Shown here piece by piece: positions 58,189 to 64,000 of a stretch of 64,000 nt of DNA. How positions within the stretch are numbered: position 1 is the stretch's first letter; the number at the start of each line of letters is the position of its first letter. This DNA comes from Neocallimastix lanati (nom. inval.) (lineage: Eukaryota; Neocallimastigomycota; Neocallimastigomycetes; Neocallimastigales; Neocallimastigaceae), in the NCBI GenBank assembly GCA_016946835.1, contig JACVTC010000251.1, positions 1-64,000 of the forward strand. The letters run 5' to 3'. A model generated the notes under the pieces. That model saw only the letters and a list, made by a program, of their open reading frames with translations, was not told the origin of the DNA and made no database searches. The position numbers and the translations under genes were made by a program.

Positions 58189-58976
58189 TGGTATGGTTCA
58201 TATAATTTTAGGAATATAATAATAATTAACACAAATAATAAAATTACAATAAAAAAAATAATTTGTTTTAAAATCAATATTTATTTATTTAAATTTATAA
58301 AAGAAAAAATAATAATATAATTATTTATTTAATAAAAAGAAAGTTATTGATTATATTTTATTTCACTAAAATTACATGTATTTATATTTTTTTATGAAAT
58401 TAAAATTTGTAAAGCCTAACTATTTTTTTAATAAACTAATTACTAATTATTTTTATAAATAAAACATTTAAATTGAAATTGAATTATTATTTTAGTTAAT
58501 AATATTATTGTTATAAATAGTAGTTATATATTATTGAATTATTAATTATTTAATAATAGTTTAATACTAATATATATAAAATAAAAATAAAGAGATTATA
58601 CAGAATATTTTATTGTGGTTTAGTTAAATTTAGTAATTAAAAATAAATTTAAATTGATAACGAAAATTTTAATAACTAATTAAATAGATTTGATTATTTT
58701 CAATATAACATAATACAAAAGAAATATAATATTAATATATTAAGTGGGCAAGGACAATATTCTTGGCTAAAGATTTTTAATACATTATAATGGAATCGGA
58801 TCGATAATTCAAAAAGGAATTATAAGTTAATTAGTGATTTATTAACTTAAGATTTCTATTTAGTAATATTTGAAGAATATTGGAAAGTTCCAATTATATA
58901 GAATAGAATAATCTATAAGGTTAGAATAATTTATATTATTCTAGCACAATTAGTATTATTTGTTCATTCTGTATTA
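58189..58976 (-). repeat. 5' LTR of element C
   Basis: 788 bp, nearly identical to 51953-52741. Transcription would run away from the tRNA pair. Confidence 0.94.
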
Positions 58977-58990
58977 CAGGGCTATCACAA

Positions 58991-59062
58991 GGGGTGTTAG
59001 CTCAGCGGTAGAGCAATTGACTGCAGATCAATAGGTCTTCGGTTCAAATCCGGAACGCCCCT
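58991..59062 (+). tRNA. tRNA-Cys (GCA), copy 3
   Basis: The best-folded copy: acceptor GGGGTGT/ACGCCCC has only a G-T besides Watson-Crick pairs, the T stem TTCGG/CCGGA is intact, and the anticodon loop is CTGCAGA. The D loop has AGCGGTA where copies 1 and 2 have AGTGGTA. The leader is GCTATCACAA. Confidence 0.97.
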
Positions 59063-59074
59063 GTCTTATCGTTA

Positions 59075-59145
59075 GCGTTAATAGTATAGAGGTAGAATAT
59101 TTGCCTTCCAAGCAAATGGCCCGGGTTCGATTCCCGGTTAACGCA
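59075..59145 (+). tRNA. tRNA-Gly (UCC), copy 3
   Basis: Identical to copies 1 and 2, 12 nt behind tRNA-Cys. Confidence 0.97.
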
Positions 59146-59153
59146 AATATTAA

Positions 59154-59162
59154 TTTTTTTTT
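59154..59162 (+). terminator. Pol III terminator, tRNA pair 3
   Basis: A run of T9, 8 nt behind tRNA-Gly. Confidence 0.8.
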
Positions 59163-60229
<1,067 letters not shown>

Positions 60230-60826
60230 TTCATAGGCAACGAACCTCATTTCCTTTTGAATTAGGGTTTGAATGGACTATTTGAAAAGAAATTATGATC
60301 TTCCCCCTTTCAGAGGCAATCGGCCTCTGTAAGCTTGTCTTAACTTCATTTTCAGTGTTGACTCTTCTGGTTAGTTTGCACTTATACCATCAGAATAATA
60401 AACCCTTGTCGAGTACTAGCCCGAGGCATAATTTCTGTTGTAAAAGAGAGACAACAGATTCGTATCAAGAATGGTGTTTTTTTAGAATAATTATCAGAAA
60501 TGATTTTTGGTTCTTAAACAAAAACATCTCAATTCCTTTCTTAATTTAAAAATTAATAATGTTTCTGTATCTGTATCTTTTCCCACCAAAAAGGATGTTA
60601 TATCATCGGTACCCACGTCACATATATATTTACACACTCACTATTCAGAAAATTTTCTAATATTAATGCGACTTTCGCCAATTGACCTATTTACTGCATT
60701 ATTAATATTGATATTATTATTTGCACTATCACTAATATTTAGTATTACTAATTATCAAAATAAAGATAGAAATTTTGGAATTTTTGCGTTACTAGGTCGA
60801 TATGTAGAATTGTATATCAATAATTA
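60230..60826 (+). pseudogene. Conserved unknown fragment behind tRNA pair 3
   Basis: Partner of 34441-35026. The core 60399-60474 is identical to 34612-34687, including the 8-bp hairpin. Here the downstream frame (60507-60827, 106 codons) is unbroken: SFPTKKDVISSVPTSHIYL, a TM segment DLFTALLILILLFALSLIF and a tail NYQNKDRNFGIFALLGRYVEL. Most differences from copy 1 in this part change amino acids, which argues against strong selection on the protein. Family not recognised. Confidence 0.4.
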
Positions 60827-61686
60827 AATAATAATTATATAAGAATAGAATATTAATTTATAATAAATAAAACAATATTTTAAAAACACTTTATACTTAA
60901 AATATATTATAAATAATAATTTTCTTTTGAAGAGTTTAAAATAATATTTATTTTATAAGAATAAGTATTGAATTATTTATATACAATTATTGTGAAATAC
61001 ACATATACACACAATAATCTTACAAAGAACATAAAAAAGAATTTAATAATTCTTCTTTATTAACAATGATATTTCAATTGTTATTGATACAATATTTTAT
61101 TAAATACCCTATATGTTAGTTAGACATTTATTCAAAAGAGAATTATTTCAAAAATATTATATTACAATAATTACATTTACTTTTTACTTATTTATTATTT
61201 ATTTATTATTTTATAAAGTAGTTTTATAATGACAAGTACATATTTTAATTATTATTATTTATTTAAAAATATTTATTTATATATAATTTTCATTATTATA
61301 TTTTAATTTTTTTTATAAATATTATTTACTAAACTAATTAATAAATATTAATATAAAAAAAATTCATAACTTTTCACTTATAACTATTAATTAATATTAT
61401 TCCATAATTTTCCTAACTATTTTAATATTAATACATCCATCATATAATTAAACATTCAACCAATATTCTAATTAATATAACTAATTTTATTATATATTCA
61501 TAAATTTTTTAATAGCTTTAATTTTATTATTTTAATAATTATTAATAATAAATTGTATTTAATAATATATTTCAAGATTCATTATATAAAAATAATTTTT
61601 AATAATGAATATATATATAAATTTTTTTTTTTAAAAAATAGTATTTTTGTTATTTTATTCTATTTCTATAAGACATGTATCACTAT
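60827..61686. repeat. Duplicated AT-rich DNA, module 3
   Basis: It matches 35027-35876 nearly throughout, including ATCTTACAAAGAACATAAAA and the end TGTATCACTAT. No gene is seen. Confidence 0.7.
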
Positions 61687-63465
61687 TGATATGGGCACTG
61701 ATCACACACAATATTTAAAAAAAAACACAATATTAAATATTATAAATAAATAGAGATTCAATTCAAATAAAAGTGTTTTAATAAATTTTATTATTTTATT
61801 GTCTACTTTTTCAAAAGAAAGAAAATTTTCTTCCTTTTACAATTCATGATAAATAATTTTTATTATAAATAATTATATTATAATTATTTTATTTTATATA
61901 AATTCATTATAATTATTTTATTATTAAATAAATTTAAATAATTTCATTACATTTTCAACTTATAATAATTATTTTAATATTTAATATTTATTATAACTAT
62001 TATAATTTATTATTAATATTTTATTAATATATATATATATTTTTTTTATTAGTATTATTTTTTTTATTAAATATTTCTTTTATATATGCTTATTTGAAAT
62101 ACATAAAGCTACTCCTAAATCGTCATTGATTCAGAACATTTAAAATATTCCATATCGAGTTATTTATTTATTTGGTCGTTTCTCTAAGGAATTATGACAA
62201 AATAATATATTTTAATAAATTATAAGAAAATAATTTATAATAATAATATTTTATAATAATATTTTATTTTTTATTTATTTTTATTATTTTATTTTTTTAT
62301 ATAATAATATTTATTACTACATTCTCATAATTTTATTTAAGAGTTAAAATAATTTTTTAATATTATATTTTTATTAAACATATCTCTTAAAATATAAATA
62401 ATATATAACTATTAATATTTAAAATATATTTCCTTAGTAAAATAAAATTATCAATATTTATAATTCCAAAAACTATATAATTATCAAAATAATATTTTAA
62501 ATATAAAATAAAACTTATTAATAATAATGATGAATTAATTTATTATCATAGTAATAAAATCATTAAAAATATAATTATATATTTTAATTATGATAAAAGA
62601 AATTAACCATCCCTTTTAAAAATAATTATTTGAATAACCACATATATCAATTATTTTAATTATTATAACCAATAATAATTATACATTATTTCTAACCTAA
62701 ATTTTTTACGTAAATCTTATTTTTATAGAGGTACTATAACGAGATTGATACAGAGCATTTAAAATATCCCATATCGAGTTATTTATTTAGTTGGTCGTTT
62801 CTCTAAGGAATTATGACACGATAATATATTCTAATAAATAATAAGAAAATAATTAATAAAAATAATGTTCTTTTTTTTTTTTTATAATAATATATTATTC
62901 TTTATTTATTTTTATTATTTTATCTTTACTTTTATAAATATTTATTATTATATTCTCATAATTTTATATAATTATTAAAATAATTATTTATTATTATATT
63001 ATTATTAAACATATAATTATTAAAATAATTATTTATTATCATATTTTTATTAAACATATCTCTTAAGCAATTAATTTTTTAATAACTTTATTTAAAAAAA
63101 CAATTTCATAATTAAATAATATATAGATATTAATATTTTTAAATATATTTCCTAAATAAAATATTATAATCAACATTTATAATATAATTCCTAAAACTAT
63201 ATAATTAAATAATATTTAAAATATAAAATAAAACTTATTAATAATAATGATGAATTAATTTATTATCGTAGTAATAAAATCATTAATAATATAATTATAT
63301 ATTTTAATTATGATAAAAGAAATTAACCATTCCTTTTAAAAATAATTATTTGAATAACTACATAATCAATTATTTTAATTATTAATAACAAATAATATTT
63401 ATACATTATTTCTAACCTAAATTTTTTACCTAAATCTTATTTATATAGCGGTACTATAAACAAAG
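61687..63465. repeat. LTR-like repeats K, H, H behind module 3
   Basis: K starts at 61687 (TGATATGGGCAC), one H at about 62118 (TGATTCAGAACATT) and a second H at 62746 (TGATACAGAGCATT). The second ends near GGTACTATAAA before CAAAG (63461-63465). The two H copies are recognisable as tandem neighbours by shared CATATCGAG, TTGGTCGTTTCTC and AACCAT.CC motifs. Confidence 0.55.
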
Positions 63466-64000
63466 TGATACGGGCTGGGTTGAAACACTAAGATATTCAA
63501 AACAAAAAAAAATAAATATTAACACATAACTATAAAAATAAATTTGGAAACAAGAAAAAAATTAAATTTTAAAATATTCTTTATTTAAATTCAAAATTAA
63601 AATTATTTGTTCCCCGTATTAAAAAGAAAGAAATTTATTCTTCTTTTTATACTTTTATTTTAATACATTTTATTTGTTATTAATATATTCTTTATAAAAA
63701 AAAAACTATTATAACTATTTTATTTTAATTTTTAACTATTATTTTAAATTATTTTTTAAAAAAAAAAATAACATTTATTAAATTAAAATATAAAAATTAA
63801 TTTAGAGATTGTATCACGAAGGGCATTCCGGGCGGTAGCTTCTTCTTGATATTGTTTTCAGAGAGAGAATTATACAGAATTGATATTTTCTGTATTTTAG
63901 ATCATTTTTATTATTGAAATTCTTCTGTATTTTAGTTCATTTTTATTTTAATAAAGATTTAATTTATTTTTGATTTTTGTTTTATTTTTAGTTTATTTCA
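63466..64000 (+). repeat. Element J, second copy, inverted, runs off the window
   Basis: It begins TGATACGGGCTGGG after CAAAG. It is the reverse complement of about 50380-50920 in near-colinear order, including the GGGCATTCCGGGCGGTAGCT island at 63821-63840. The CAAAG flank recalls the stack 1 target, which hints at a further tRNA-anchored stack to the right. Confidence 0.65.

Larger units (their letters stand above)
51953..58976 (-). mobile_element. Ty3/Gypsy retrotransposon C, apparently intact
   Basis: A 7.0-kb element with LTRs of 789 and 788 bp; I see one substitution and one homopolymer indel between them. The TSD is CAGG (51949-51952, 58977-58980). Gag and pol are both open and linked by a -1 frameshift signal; PBS and polypurine tract (GCGGGGGCATCT on minus) are present. 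The second TSD is followed by 10 nt and tRNA-Cys copy 3. The LTR ends are TGGTATGG...TGTATTA on plus, so one terminus is TA instead of the usual CA. It is the best candidate here for an active element. Confidence 0.95.

Overview
The window is extremely AT-rich eukaryotic DNA, very probably from an anaerobic gut fungus (Neocallimastigomycota). The base composition, long homopolymer and trinucleotide tracts, sparse genes, Ty3-type retrotransposons and a bacterial-type GPH sugar symporter without introns all fit that group. The assignment is inference, because no marker gene is present. Host genes are few: the GPH symporter (5629-7059, minus) and an ankyrin-repeat gene with frame breaks (17622-19367, minus). 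The rest is tRNA genes, mobile elements, their remnants and low-complexity DNA.

Left part (1-21 kb). Two tRNA-Trp(CCA) genes, one cut by the window edge, are each followed by a copy of the same Cys-rich gene fragment. A 322-bp MITE (2049-2370) carries mirrored copies of a GCATTTCGCC motif. A MULE-type DNA transposon (8748-13274) has FLYWCH and transposase remnants. It lies inside the left LTR of a small non-autonomous LTR element (8648-15350), and the right LTR of that element shows the uninterrupted site. A second small LTR element of the same kind lies at 15558-16803.

Right part (21-64 kb). Three copies of a tRNA-Cys(GCA)/tRNA-Gly(UCC) pair (33295, 45054, 58991) each stand at the end of a pile of LTR retroelements. 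The element nearest each tRNA-Cys ends in a target-site duplication (GGTT, AGCTT, CAGG) followed by exactly 10 nt before the tRNA. Further out, LTR follows LTR, separated by the same short target sequence: GCTT five times before copy 2, CAGG three times before copy 3, CAAAG/AAGG/GGTT before copy 1. The simplest reading is that Ty3-like elements have integrated again and again at the Pol III start site of these tRNA genes, each newcomer pushing earlier ones outward. The two tRNAs of a pair are 12 nt apart with no terminator between them, so they are probably made as one dicistronic precursor.

Two full-length elements are present, both coded on minus with their 5' LTR next to the tRNA. Element C (51953-58976) looks intact. 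Element A (25684-33280) has almost identical LTRs but a broken pol. In both, gag and pol are joined by a -1 frameshift signal: T TTA AAC, an 8-nt spacer and a GGGAG-type hairpin. Element B (38242-41701) keeps only gag and has two unlike LTRs, which points to recombination between elements. Downstream of each tRNA pair is duplicated DNA with an inverted repeat, a conserved unknown fragment and further LTR-like copies.
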